A stretch of DNA of 64,000 nucleotides from SSF53 sp036170535. Its GTDB lineage: Bacteria > Spirochaetota > Leptospiria > Leptospirales > Leptonemataceae. The position numbers and the translations under genes were made by a program. Under the pieces are notes generated by a model, which did not search any database, was not told the origin of the DNA, and saw only the letters and a list, made by a program, of their open reading frames with translations. Every line of letters begins with the position of its first letter. The stretch's first letter is position 1. The DNA lies in assembly GCA_036170535.1 (NCBI GenBank), contig JAVHPJ010000239.1, forward strand, positions 14,552 through 78,551. The letters run 5' to 3'. Positions 8,658 through 17,428 of this stretch are shown here, one piece after another.

Positions 8658-9464
8658 TCAGGCCTTACGAAGCAGACTTTTTAACCAGGCGCCCAGCGCG
8701 CCCAGTCCCCGTTTGCGAGTCGCTGTTTCGATGAATTGCCAGATCGCCGGATACACCAATTCCGGAGCATCTTTGTGCGGGCTGCGCCCGAGCCCGGCGT
8801 AGCGTATGAGTTGCGATGATGCGAGCGTCAGATTCAAGCCCTCGGCGTCGGTTGACGAGTCGAAGGGATCGCCGTCACCGCTGAGAAGTAAAACCGGAGC
8901 GCGCACGCCGGCCACGTGGGGCGGATCGTTTTGGTGCAACAATTGCTCGAGATAAGCCGCCGCCCAGGGCGTGCGCAGGGTCCGCAGGCGCACAAAAGGC
9001 CGCCGCCAGAACGCGATGGATTCCGCGAGCGGATCGTGCAGGAGCAGGTATATAAACAAAAAGGGCCGCGGAAAACGGGCGGCCAGTCGAGCCAGGGCGC
9101 CGGGTTTTAAGTGCAGGCGCGGACCGATCAGCACCAGCGCTCCCACCTGATCCGGATACAGCGCCGCCGCGCGCAGAGCCAGTCGCGCGGAAAACCCGTG
9201 GGCGATCAGGGCGGCCGGCTCGGCGAAGGCGGCGAGCAGCCCGCCCAGGCGCGTCAGGTTGATTTCCATGGGCATCTGCCCGCCGGCCGGCTCGTCTTTG
9301 CGGCCGCTGGCGCCGTGACCCGCCAGATCAATCTGGGTCGCCGGCAGGCCGCCGGCAAAAAAATCCCGGCCGGCGCTCCAGGCTGACGCCGGATCGTCGA
9401 AGACATCGTGGATGAAGAGGACGGGCGGACCCGCTAACCCCCTGGCTTTCTGCTTCGAGGGAAT
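8658..9464 (-). CDS. Alpha/beta-fold hydrolase with probable ATT start codon
   Basis: 268 aa when started at the ATT codon at 9464-9462. The first ATG in frame (9275) would remove strand beta-3 and the conserved loops, leaving 205 aa. Upstream in frame, coding continues through PVLFIHDVFDD and IDLAGHGAS, which are normal hydrolase landmarks, up to a stop. No ATG, GTG or TTG occurs there, but AGGAGG (complement of 9471-9476) sits exactly 6 bases before ATT. The nucleophile is in HGFSAR, where the last Gly of G-x-S-x-G is replaced by Arg. The acid lies in SGDGDPF and the catalytic His in SPHKDAPE. Substrate unknown. It is followed by the PilZ gene 36 bp downstream. Confidence 0.75.
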   Translation of the reverse strand: MPSKQKARGLAGPPVLFIHDVFDDPASAWSAGRDFFAGGLPATQIDLAGHGASGRKDEPAGGQMPMEINLTRLGGLLAAFAEPAALIAHGFSARLALRAAALYPDQVGALVLIGPRLHLKPGALARLAARFPRPFLFIYLLLHDPLAESIAFWRRPFVRLRTLRTPWAAAYLEQLLHQNDPPHVAGVRAPVLLLSGDGDPFDSSTDAEGLNLTLASSQLIRYAGLGRSPHKDAPELVYPAIWQFIETATRKRGLGALGAWLKSLLRKA

Positions 9465-9470
9465 CTTCGT

Positions 9471-9476
9471 CCTCCT
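9471..9476 (-). promoter_or_regulatory. Strong Shine-Dalgarno deciding an ATT start
   Basis: AGGAGG on the - strand, 6 bases before the ATT at 9464-9462. It is the best match to the anti-SD in this region and supports non-canonical initiation of the hydrolase. Confidence 0.6.
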
Positions 9477-9553
9477 GACTCGAGATTATCGACCGGCGGG
9501 CGCCGATCGACCTGGCTGGTCCAGGCGCGGCCGGCTTACCGGCCTGAGAACTG

Positions 9554-9626
<73 letters not shown>

Positions 9627-9874
9627 ATGCAAAGCGCCGCTTCTGTGAAGACACGGCGCAGCGACGCGGCATTCAGCGTCGCAGGGAGACGGAATGCCCG
9701 AAACATGCCGCCCTGTCAAATCTAATTCACGACCAGCGGCCCGGCGGCGCGCTGGGCCCGGCGACGCTGGCGACCGGCTTTTTCACACGTTTCTCCGAAC
9801 AGGACGTTTCCGGCGCGCGGCGGTACGAGAAACTGCTTGAAGACCCATAGAAGAGTTCAAATAGAGTAACTGCT

Positions 9875-11242
9875 TTGAACGGTCTCGTCGAAATCATCGC
9901 GCTGGTTGTATTCCTGTTCCTGTTTGTGGTGGGCGGATACTATCTTTATCTGACTTTTTCCGGTCCGCGCAAAATCGAAGAAATCGACCGCCTGGTCCGG
10001 CAGGGTCGCTTTCGCGACGCGATGTTCCAGCTCCGGAAGGTTATCGAAAAGGACGATCGCAACCTGCGAGCGCGCTTCCTTATGGCGCGCTGTCTGCACA
10101 AAACCGACGATGCCGGGGCGGCGGTGCTGGAATTGCGCCAGTGCTTGAAGATCGCCAAATATACGCCGGAAGTCACCGAGGCGGCAGTGCGTCGGGAGTT
10201 GGCCCAGTGCCTGGAAGAGGTGAACAACCTGACCGAGGCCAAGAACGAGTATTTGATCCTGACCCAGATTGACGCTGGCAACTATGACAATTGGTATCAC
10301 GTGGGCGATATGTTCTTTCGCGCCAGTCTGCACAGCAAAGCGGTTCCGTACCTGAAAAAAGCGATCGCGCTCAACGCCCGTCACGCCGATTCGCTTGCGA
10401 TCCTGGGACAGTGCGAATACCATCTGGCCGCGTATCAAGAAGCGCGGGCCGCGCTCGCCCAGGCGGTTCAGTTAAAGCCGGATCACACCGTCGGCCGGTA
10501 TTTTCTGGGTCTGGCATTGCGCTATCTGGGCGATCACGATTGGGCGCTCAAAGAATTTGAGAAAGCCGAAAAGGACGACGGCCTCAAGGAGAAGGCGATC
10601 CTCGCGCGCGGCATGACGCTCATTGACATGGAAGCGTATCCGCGGGCTCTCATGGAACTGGACCGCGGATTAAAAATCGCCCGCGCCGGAACCGATACAT
10701 TCCTGAATATGAATTATCTGGCCGGCATTGCGGCGGAGCGCAGTCGCGATCTCGGATCGGCGATCAAGTACTGGGAGATGATTGAAAAGTTGAAGCCGGG
10801 CTTTCGCGATGTGCGCGACAAGCTCAAGCAATACCAGGAATTCCGTACCGACGACGCCATCAAGGACCTGATGATTGCATCCTCGGCGCAGTTTGAGACG
10901 ATTGCGCGCAGCATGCTCGAAGGCATGGGCATGCACATCAGCTCGCTGCGTCTGGTGGGCGACGCGGCCGTCGAAGCGCTGGCTTCCGAATCGGAAACGA
11001 ACAAGCGCATGATGCGCAAAGCGTATACGCTGATTCTGATTCAGCGCGAGATGAACGCGCTCGCGGAACGGCATGTGCGCGAATTCCACGAGTCCATGCG
11101 CGAAAAGAACGCCTCACGCGGAATTATAATGACCACCGGCGAAGTTACGCCCCAGGCGCTCAGCTTCGCATCAAGTCGGCCCATCGAGATTTACGATTCT
11201 ACCAGGCTTGCTGACGCACTCAAGGGCGTTTCGGTGAACTAA
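9875..11242 (+). CDS. Membrane-anchored TPR protein
   Basis: 455 aa, TTG start. One strongly hydrophobic N-terminal helix (residues about 5-27) is followed by tetratricopeptide repeats from about 35 to 330, for example the units around RDAMFQLRKVI, AVPYLKKAIALNARH and WALKEFEKAEK. The C-terminal third (about 330-455) is helical and not assigned. Its stop codon is separated by a single base from the start of the GAF-SpoIIE-HATPase gene, so the two are almost certainly co-translated. The TPRs probably tether or regulate that phosphatase at the membrane. This is inferred from context and from the recurrence of TPR-SpoIIE pairing elsewhere in the window. Confidence 0.85.
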   Translation: MNGLVEIIALVVFLFLFVVGGYYLYLTFSGPRKIEEIDRLVRQGRFRDAMFQLRKVIEKDDRNLRARFLMARCLHKTDDAGAAVLELRQCLKIAKYTPEVTEAAVRRELAQCLEEVNNLTEAKNEYLILTQIDAGNYDNWYHVGDMFFRASLHSKAVPYLKKAIALNARHADSLAILGQCEYHLAAYQEARAALAQAVQLKPDHTVGRYFLGLALRYLGDHDWALKEFEKAEKDDGLKEKAILARGMTLIDMEAYPRALMELDRGLKIARAGTDTFLNMNYLAGIAAERSRDLGSAIKYWEMIEKLKPGFRDVRDKLKQYQEFRTDDAIKDLMIASSAQFETIARSMLEGMGMHISSLRLVGDAAVEALASESETNKRMMRKAYTLILIQREMNALAERHVREFHESMREKNASRGIIMTTGEVTPQALSFASSRPIEIYDSTRLADALKGVSVN

Positions 11243-11243
11243 A

Positions 11244-14051
11244 ATGTCGGATCGTGCGGAGGATCAGGCCGGCGCAGCGTTTCAGCCGCTATTTCAAGAA
11301 GCTCCGGCCGGTCGACTGGCCGTGCGGCGTTTGCCGGAAGTGCTGGATATTCTGGATCTGGCGCTGAGCGAACTTATGCGCATGGTGCAGGCGCGCCGCG
11401 GCAATTTTTATTTTTTTGATGAATCCGGCGAACTTGCGCCGCACCGGGCCGGCGACGATTCGCCCGGTCTGCGTCAGCTGGCCGCGTATTGCGTACGGGA
11501 ACGCACCAGCATAAACTATAACAAGGCGGCTCTCGCGCTGGCGATGAACCGCACCGGCGAAGCGCCGCCGGAGACGGAGCTTGAAGCGCCCGCGATGTGC
11601 GGCTACCTGGGCTTGCAGGAAGGCGATCTGGGCGTGATTTGCCTCTCTGAGCCGCTCTACATGGACCACTTCTATGAGGCGGACTTTAATCTCATCAAGA
11701 GTTTCGCCGCGACCTTCGCCATCTTACTGAAAAATGGCGTCACAGGTCGAACCGCCCAGGAGATCTTTCTCAGCTTTAAATCGAGCCTGCTTTTGCTGCA
11801 GGAGAACACCCATCTCCACCAACGCATTAAAGAAGCCGAATATCGGCTGAACACGGTGCTTGAGGTCTCAAACCTGATCAACTCCAGCCGCGAGTTGAAG
11901 GAATTGATCCAGGCCGTGCTGTACAGCGCCCGTCGCGTTCTGCGCGCCCAGAGCGCGAGCATGTTCCTTGTGGATCCAGAGACGGAGGAGCTTGTTTTTG
12001 ATATTGTCGCCAGCAAAGATCGAGAACAGCTGCAGGGCTTTCGCATCCCTAAGGGGCAGGGCATCGTTGGTTTGTGCGCGCGCGAAAAACGATCGATTGT
12101 GGTGAACGACGCCATGAATGATCCGCGCATCTATCGGCGGGTGGACGAGGTCTCGCACAATATCACCCGCAACCTGATGGCTGCGCCTTTGCTCGTGAAC
12201 GACAATTGCATCGGCGTTCTGGAAGTGATTAATACGATCGACCGGTCCGTCTTTACCAACAGCGACCTGGAAATCTTTGAAAGTTTCTCCGATTCCGTAG
12301 CCATCGCTGTTCAGCGGCGCATGCTGCTGGACGATCTGCAACGCACCAATATGGAGCTCGAGCGCAAGCTGCGCGAAACCACGACGCTGCACGCGGTGGC
12401 CGCCGCGATGATGGAGGCTTCAACCGACGACGAGCTCTTTCTGCGCGTGCTCGAAACGATTCAGAAGAACCTGCACATTCAGCGACTTTCGATTTTGCTT
12501 TTTGAGCCCAATAAGAACCGACTCGAGCTCAAAGTGCGTCTGGGCGATTACAGCCTCGATCGCGGCGGCGGCTTCCCGCCCCAGCTCGCGCGTCAGGTAT
12601 TCGAGTCGAATCGGTCGCTCTTTATTGAAGATCTGGACGAGGATCCGCAGTACGGGGACTTCGCCAGTCCCGAGCGTTATCAGACCGGCGCCTGCATTAT
12701 TCTGCCGCTTTCCGGTTCGCGCAGCACGCGACCCTACGGCGTGTTCTGCGCAGCCGACCCGAGTCTCGGCGTGTTTTTCGAAGAGGACTTTCGCCTGCTG
12801 ACGACCGTAATCTCGCAGCTCGTTGGCGGGTACGAAAACCTGTTGTTGAATCAACAGATCCTGACCCAGAAGGCGATGGAAAAGGAAGTCGAGATCACCT
12901 CGCGGATTCAGAAAAACATTCTCCCGCATTCGACGCCACAGCACGTTTTGTTGGAACTGGGCGCGCGCTCCGAAATGGCGCGCATGACGGGCGGGGACTT
13001 TTACGATTACCACGTGCACGAGCCTAACGGCGCCGTCACCTTTCTCGTGGCGGATGTTTCCGGCAAGTCGCTGCCGGCCGCCCTGTTCATGGCCATTTCG
13101 AGTTCGATTCTGCGTACGATCATTCGTCAGGAATCGGACCCCGTACAGATCCTTTCGCGCGCCAACGATCTCCTCTACGAAGAGTCCCACTCGGGAATGT
13201 TTGTGACGGTGTTTCTTGCGCGCTACGAGCCGCACACGGAGACCCTGCGTTACGCCTCCGCCGGACACAACGATATGATTCTCATGCGCGCCGACGGCCG
13301 CATTGAGTATTTGGGCGGCCGCGGCCATCCCCTGGGCGTGCGTCCCACGCATATGCAGCGGTACGTAGGCGGCAAGACCGTGATCGAACCCGACGATTTG
13401 TTGGTGCTCTACACGGACGGGGCGGTCGAGGCGACGGACGATCAGACCAACGAAGAATACGGGATGAGCAAGTTCATCGAGCTGCTTGAGCTAAATCGTT
13501 CCGCGCGGCCGCGGGCGATGATCGACTCCGTATTTGAAAGCGTACAGGCCTTCAGCGGCGGCGGCTTGCAATCGGACGATTTCACCATGTTGGTGACGCG
13601 CTTTAAGGGCACCCCGCGCGGAGTGCAGAATTATCACATTCGCCTGGTGGCGAACAAAGACAGCGTGCCGCGCTTGCGCGATGAAATTATGCAGATTTGC
13701 CTGCGGCACGGCATTTCCGGCGCCCTCCTGGACGACATTCTGCTCGTCTCGGACGAGGCCGCCACGAACATTGTGGTTCACGCGTACGCGGATACCAGTC
13801 TGCCGGACCCATTTTTCGATTGCGATTTACAGATAGAAACCAACAATTTTCTCAGGTTAAATTTCCGGGATCAGGGACAGCCGTTCCAGTTTCATGCTGT
13901 GCAGCAGCCCGACATCCAGGAGAATCTCGCCGGAAAGCGCAAAGGCGGCTTTGGCGTCTATTTGATCAAGTCGCTGATGAGCCAGGTGCATTACGAGCGC
14001 ATTGACGGGGTTAACTTCCTGTCGGCGGAAAAGGATCTGCGCCGCCTGTAA
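11244..14051 (+). CDS. Multi-GAF SpoIIE phosphatase fused to RsbW-like HATPase
   Basis: 935 aa. Two to three GAF-like sensor domains occupy about residues 15-550. The SpoIIE/PP2C phosphatase follows (about 555-785), with G583-G-D-F-Y, VADVSGKSL, SAGHND, LYTDGAVEA and SDDFTML. The C-terminus (about 790-935) is a GHKL ATPase of the anti-sigma kinase type: N-box DEAATNIV (N842), G1-like FRDQGQPF and glycine box GGFGVYLIKSL. Phosphatase and kinase would act in opposite directions on a STAS protein, and such a protein is encoded 81 bp downstream at 14133. Unlike RsbU/RsbW, both activities are in one chain, so the ratio of the two may be set by the GAF ligands. Cytoplasmic, no membrane helix. Which activity dominates cannot be read from sequence. 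Confidence 0.9.
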   Translation: MSDRAEDQAGAAFQPLFQEAPAGRLAVRRLPEVLDILDLALSELMRMVQARRGNFYFFDESGELAPHRAGDDSPGLRQLAAYCVRERTSINYNKAALALAMNRTGEAPPETELEAPAMCGYLGLQEGDLGVICLSEPLYMDHFYEADFNLIKSFAATFAILLKNGVTGRTAQEIFLSFKSSLLLLQENTHLHQRIKEAEYRLNTVLEVSNLINSSRELKELIQAVLYSARRVLRAQSASMFLVDPETEELVFDIVASKDREQLQGFRIPKGQGIVGLCAREKRSIVVNDAMNDPRIYRRVDEVSHNITRNLMAAPLLVNDNCIGVLEVINTIDRSVFTNSDLEIFESFSDSVAIAVQRRMLLDDLQRTNMELERKLRETTTLHAVAAAMMEASTDDELFLRVLETIQKNLHIQRLSILLFEPNKNRLELKVRLGDYSLDRGGGFPPQLARQVFESNRSLFIEDLDEDPQYGDFASPERYQTGACIILPLSGSRSTRPYGVFCAADPSLGVFFEEDFRLLTTVISQLVGGYENLLLNQQILTQKAMEKEVEITSRIQKNILPHSTPQHVLLELGARSEMARMTGGDFYDYHVHEPNGAVTFLVADVSGKSLPAALFMAISSSILRTIIRQESDPVQILSRANDLLYEESHSGMFVTVFLARYEPHTETLRYASAGHNDMILMRADGRIEYLGGRGHPLGVRPTHMQRYVGGKTVIEPDDLLVLYTDGAVEATDDQTNEEYGMSKFIELLELNRSARPRAMIDSVFESVQAFSGGGLQSDDFTMLVTRFKGTPRGVQNYHIRLVANKDSVPRLRDEIMQICLRHGISGALLDDILLVSDEAATNIVVHAYADTSLPDPFFDCDLQIETNNFLRLNFRDQGQPFQFHAVQQPDIQENLAGKRKGGFGVYLIKSLMSQVHYERIDGVNFLSAEKDLRRL

Positions 14052-14132
14052 TCGGGATGAAAGCATTTCTTGATTTCGGCGACCGATAGTTAGAAATGGG
14101 CCGGCGCGCCGCTGGCAGGAACGGAAACGAAC

Positions 14133-14465
14133 ATGAGTCTGGCATATAAAGAGAAGGGACGTTACGTCGTAGTCAATCTTTCAGGTCGTATGGACGTCCA
14201 TCTCGCCTCGGAAACTGAGGGAAGATTAAACGATCTGGTCAAAAAACATGCAGATAAGGACTTTATCCTCAACCTGGAAGGGGTCGAATACATGTCCTCG
14301 TCCGGTTTGCGGGTCTTTGTTTCCCTCATGCGCAGCCTGAAAGAGTCAAATCGTAACCTGAAACTCTGCAATCTGTCACTTGCTGTTCGTAAGGTGTTCG
14401 AGGTCGTGGAGCTCATGGATATGTTCGATATCTACGAAACGGAAGAGGAAGCCCTGGCTTCCTGA
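14133..14465 (+). CDS. STAS-domain anti-sigma factor antagonist (SpoIIAA/RsbV type)
   Basis: 110 aa, the standard length of a single STAS domain. The phosphorylation loop reads YMSSSGLR; by comparison with SpoIIAA (S58 before Gly) the target is S57. The usual Asp at the second loop position is Ser here, which is seen in other family members. It should switch between phosphorylated and free forms to sequester or release an anti-sigma factor or another HATPase partner. The adjacent 935-aa fusion carries both a phosphatase and an anti-sigma-type kinase domain, making it the natural enzyme pair. No sigma factor gene is nearby. The next gene begins 1 base after its stop. Confidence 0.92.
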   Translation: MSLAYKEKGRYVVVNLSGRMDVHLASETEGRLNDLVKKHADKDFILNLEGVEYMSSSGLRVFVSLMRSLKESNRNLKLCNLSLAVRKVFEVVELMDMFDIYETEEEALAS

Positions 14466-14466
14466 A

Positions 14467-16974
14467 ATGAGTTCCAGTCGCAATATGAAGCCGTCCCTTC
14501 GCAGGCGGCTCTTAAATCACCTCGCCCGACTGTTCGGGCTGCACCCGGATGTGGGCGGCCTGATTTCCGGCGCCGTTCGCCTGGCCAATCCGCACCAGGC
14601 CGCGCTGCCTTCGGAGAACCTGCCCATGGCCTCGCGGGTCCTCGCGAACGGCCTGTGGAATTACGCCTTCTTTCAATTTTACCCCCATTTCTCGGCGCCC
14701 TTCTGGGTCCAACGCCAGTACGATCTCTTTGATCCGGCCTATCTGCCGCGGGGCGGCATGATGGTCTCCGTGAACGTGACCAATCGAAACTGGATGGGCG
14801 TGCGAGCCCCTGGCGGCTCGGCCTTCGCCATTGTAGATACCGCCGGCTCGCTTTCACCGGTCGCCGGCTATTATTCCCTGGAGTTCGGGCTGCGCGTCGG
14901 CGACGAGCTGTTTCTCGGGCCGCGCAAACATGACTTTGATGTGGAGCAGCGGCTGGTGCGCGGACTGCCCGCGCCGCGCACCCGGTATGCGCGTAAGAAC
15001 TTCGTCGCCGATTGGACGGTAGTGGGCAGCTCGGAAAATCCTGACCTGATTCTGAACTCCATTCGCTACCGGTATCGCGGCGACGAGCCGGCGCACATTG
15101 TCATTGGCTTCCGTCCCTTTAATCCGGAAGGCGCTGCGCCGATTTATCGACTGCAATATACGCCCGCACATTCATCGGCCGGCGGCGAAGGCGGCGTATT
15201 GGCCGTGAATGGACAAAACGAAATCAGTTTTCTGAACTCGCCGGAGCGTCTGCATTTTTCGCATCTGGAGAACGGCGACGCGTATTTTGCGGGATTGTCC
15301 ACGCTGGACGTGAAGTGTCCCTTTGGAGTAAGCACGGCCGCGTTTCATTTCCCTCTGGCGAAGAAAGGCGAACTTGTGTTCCTCACGCGCACCTATGAGC
15401 GCGAATTGATTTCGCAGAGCGACGCCGATCTGTTGAACACGCTGTTCATCAACGCCGCCGCCGAAGATCGTCGCTCGCCGCCGCGCCTCAAATACGTGCG
15501 CGATAAGGCCAAAAAGAAAATCAAAAACATCCAGACTGCTACGCTCTTTGATCCCGGACGCAATCTTCAGCTCAAGCCGAGTGCAATTTCCAACGGCGTT
15601 GATCGGTCTTTACGCAAGTGGAAGCAGGCGGTGGATCGCGGGGCTCAATTCCAGTCCGCGCGCGCGCTGTGGAACGACGCGGCTCGCGGCCTGAAGGGTC
15701 ATCTGTTGCAACTGCAAACCGGACGCGAGGTTACGCCCGGCGCCTTCACCTACCGAATGTTTTTTTTCCGCGACGCGGCGTACATGCTCAGCGCGCTCAT
15801 GGCCTGGAATTATCTGGATGAAGCGCGCAGCGTCATCGAACATTATCCGCAACGCATTGATCGAAACGGCTTCTTTCGTTCCCAGGAAGGCGAATGGGAT
15901 TCCAACGGTCAGGCGATCTGGACCATGTTTCGGTTTTTCGAGTTCACGCAAGACAAGCGCTTTTTGCGCGAAGCCCTGAGCTCGATGACGCGCGGATCCG
16001 AATGGATTCTGGAAAAACGTCGCACGGGATTCGAGCATCGGCTATTGCCGGCGGGCTTCAGCGCGGAACATCTGGGCCCCGCGGATTATTATTATTGGGA
16101 CAATTTCTGGAGCCTGGCCGGTTTGCGCGACACCGTGCGCGCGGCGGAAGCGCTGGACGGATCGGCGACCGCCGGCCGGTTCCGCGAAGATTACGAATCG
16201 TATCGGCAGGATCTGCAGGCGGTTGCAGCGCGCGACTTTCTGCGCACCGGCGCGCTCTCGGCTGCGCCGGGCCGGCCGCTCGACGCCGGGATGATCGGCA
16301 ACTTGAGTTTGCTTTATCCGCTGGAACTCGATTTATTTACACTCGAAGAAACCGAGCGGACCTTTGACGCAATTTATGAAAAATTCTGCCCGGAGGATCT
16401 TTTCCTTCAGGCGATCATACATGCGGGGTATAACATTTACCTGAGCGTGCAACTGGCCCAGTGTTACCTGCGTATCGGCCGTGTGGATCGCTGTCGTAAG
16501 ATTCTCAAGGCCGTTCTCAAGAGTCGCACCAGCGTGTGGACCTATCCAGAGGCGATTCATCCGCGCACGGGCGGCGGCTGCATGGGCGACGCCTACCACG
16601 GCTGGGCTTTTGCGGAAATTCTCCTGCTCTTACGTGAACTAACGGTCCGGCGCATCGGCGACACGCTCGACGTGTTCGGCGGCATGCGCGCCTCGGATCT
16701 GTATGGCGCTGATCTGGAGTTCGGTCCGTTTCCCATCGAGGGCGGCTGTCGGGTCAGTTTGCGGGGTCGCGTCGAGGAGCGGCGCGGCGAACTCGAGATT
16801 CATTTGCCCGGGGCGACCGCCTCCGGCCTGCACTTTGTGGACGTGCATCTGGAGTCGGTGCGACCGGGGCAAACGCGCATAACCGCCGAGGGCGTTCATG
16901 CGAGCGCGGCGGAGAAGGGCGTTCTGCGCCTGAACGATATTTCTGAAACGATGCGAATTCGGTACGAATCGTGA
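14467..16974 (+). CDS. Large glycosidase-like protein (six-hairpin type fold)
   Basis: 835 aa. I chose ATG 14467, one base after the STAS stop; an in-frame ATG at 14380 lies inside the STAS gene and is rejected. The N-terminal half (about 60-350) looks beta-rich, as in the N-terminal domains of amylo-alpha-1,6-glucosidase-like proteins. Residues about 440-720 have the alternating helical pattern of an (alpha/alpha)6 barrel, with FRDAAYMLSALMAW, SNGQAIWTMF, YYYWDNFWSLAGLRD and AIHPRTGGGCMGDAYHGWAF. The acidic catalytic residues cannot be assigned with confidence. No signal peptide is visible, so it is probably cytoplasmic and acts on a storage or compatible-solute glycan. Translational linkage to a partner-switching operon suggests that carbohydrate metabolism is an output, which is inference. 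Confidence 0.72.
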   Translation: MSSSRNMKPSLRRRLLNHLARLFGLHPDVGGLISGAVRLANPHQAALPSENLPMASRVLANGLWNYAFFQFYPHFSAPFWVQRQYDLFDPAYLPRGGMMVSVNVTNRNWMGVRAPGGSAFAIVDTAGSLSPVAGYYSLEFGLRVGDELFLGPRKHDFDVEQRLVRGLPAPRTRYARKNFVADWTVVGSSENPDLILNSIRYRYRGDEPAHIVIGFRPFNPEGAAPIYRLQYTPAHSSAGGEGGVLAVNGQNEISFLNSPERLHFSHLENGDAYFAGLSTLDVKCPFGVSTAAFHFPLAKKGELVFLTRTYERELISQSDADLLNTLFINAAAEDRRSPPRLKYVRDKAKKKIKNIQTATLFDPGRNLQLKPSAISNGVDRSLRKWKQAVDRGAQFQSARALWNDAARGLKGHLLQLQTGREVTPGAFTYRMFFFRDAAYMLSALMAWNYLDEARSVIEHYPQRIDRNGFFRSQEGEWDSNGQAIWTMFRFFEFTQDKRFLREALSSMTRGSEWILEKRRTGFEHRLLPAGFSAEHLGPADYYYWDNFWSLAGLRDTVRAAEALDGSATAGRFREDYESYRQDLQAVAARDFLRTGALSAAPGRPLDAGMIGNLSLLYPLELDLFTLEETERTFDAIYEKFCPEDLFLQAIIHAGYNIYLSVQLAQCYLRIGRVDRCRKILKAVLKSRTSVWTYPEAIHPRTGGGCMGDAYHGWAFAEILLLLRELTVRRIGDTLDVFGGMRASDLYGADLEFGPFPIEGGCRVSLRGRVEERRGELEIHLPGATASGLHFVDVHLESVRPGQTRITAEGVHASAAEKGVLRLNDISETMRIRYES

Positions 16975-16999
16975 TGTGAGCGCGCCGCGCCGCCGCGCG

Positions 17000-17323
17000 T
17001 CAGTCCGCCAGGCGTTTGTGAGCGGTGACGCGCTTGCGAAAGGCTTCGCTGCCAAAGCTTGCGTCAAGTTTGATGATCTCCGGCGCCCGGTACGGATGTT
17101 TCTCGGAAATGTACTGTTCGATGGCGGCGTAGTTGCCTTCGCGCGCCTTCATCATCACCTTGAACTCTTCGTCGATCGTAATCTGACCTTCCCACATGAA
17201 CACGGTCTTGACGGGGAAGATATTGCCGCTCAATATCAGGCCGTCGCTTACCAGATCGATCAGGATCTGCTCGGCCAGCTCCTCTTCGTTAATAGATGTC
17301 AGCACTAATACTTCGGCGGCCAT
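17000..17323 (-). CDS. cutA: Divalent-ion tolerance protein CutA
   Basis: 107 aa, the normal CutA1 length. Family features are the N-terminal strand EVLVLTSINEEE, the motif VKTVFMWEGQI, the EEFKVMMKA helix and HPYRAPEIIKLD. CutA1 forms a very stable trimer and has been linked to copper tolerance, though its true role is debated. Start 17323 is chosen because an upstream extension (to 17416) has no family similarity. It is convergent with the glycosidase-like gene, 25 bp away, with a GC-rich inverted sequence between. Confidence 0.92.
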   Translation of the reverse strand: MAAEVLVLTSINEEELAEQILIDLVSDGLILSGNIFPVKTVFMWEGQITIDEEFKVMMKAREGNYAAIEQYISEKHPYRAPEIIKLDASFGSEAFRKRVTAHKRLAD

Positions 17324-17428
17324 GAAATTACCCTGCAATAAGAATCGGGACACGCTAACAGATTGCTGACAATCCGGCAAGTCTGAAGCAAGTCCGGCCG
17401 CGCCGGCGTCGTGCAATTCCGGAAAAAA

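Noticed and set aside
9629..9850. Open frame between tRNA-Ala and the TPR gene, ending in FSEQDVSGARRYEKLLEDP
   Set aside because: It looks a little like the end of an SdhE-type assembly factor, but it has no start codon, overlaps the tRNA and stops too early. It could be a remnant, but evidence is too thin to list as a gene.
14380..14466. Upstream start of the glycosidase-like gene
   Set aside because: The ATG at 14380 lies inside the STAS gene; the ATG at 14467 follows its stop by 1 base and fits operon spacing.
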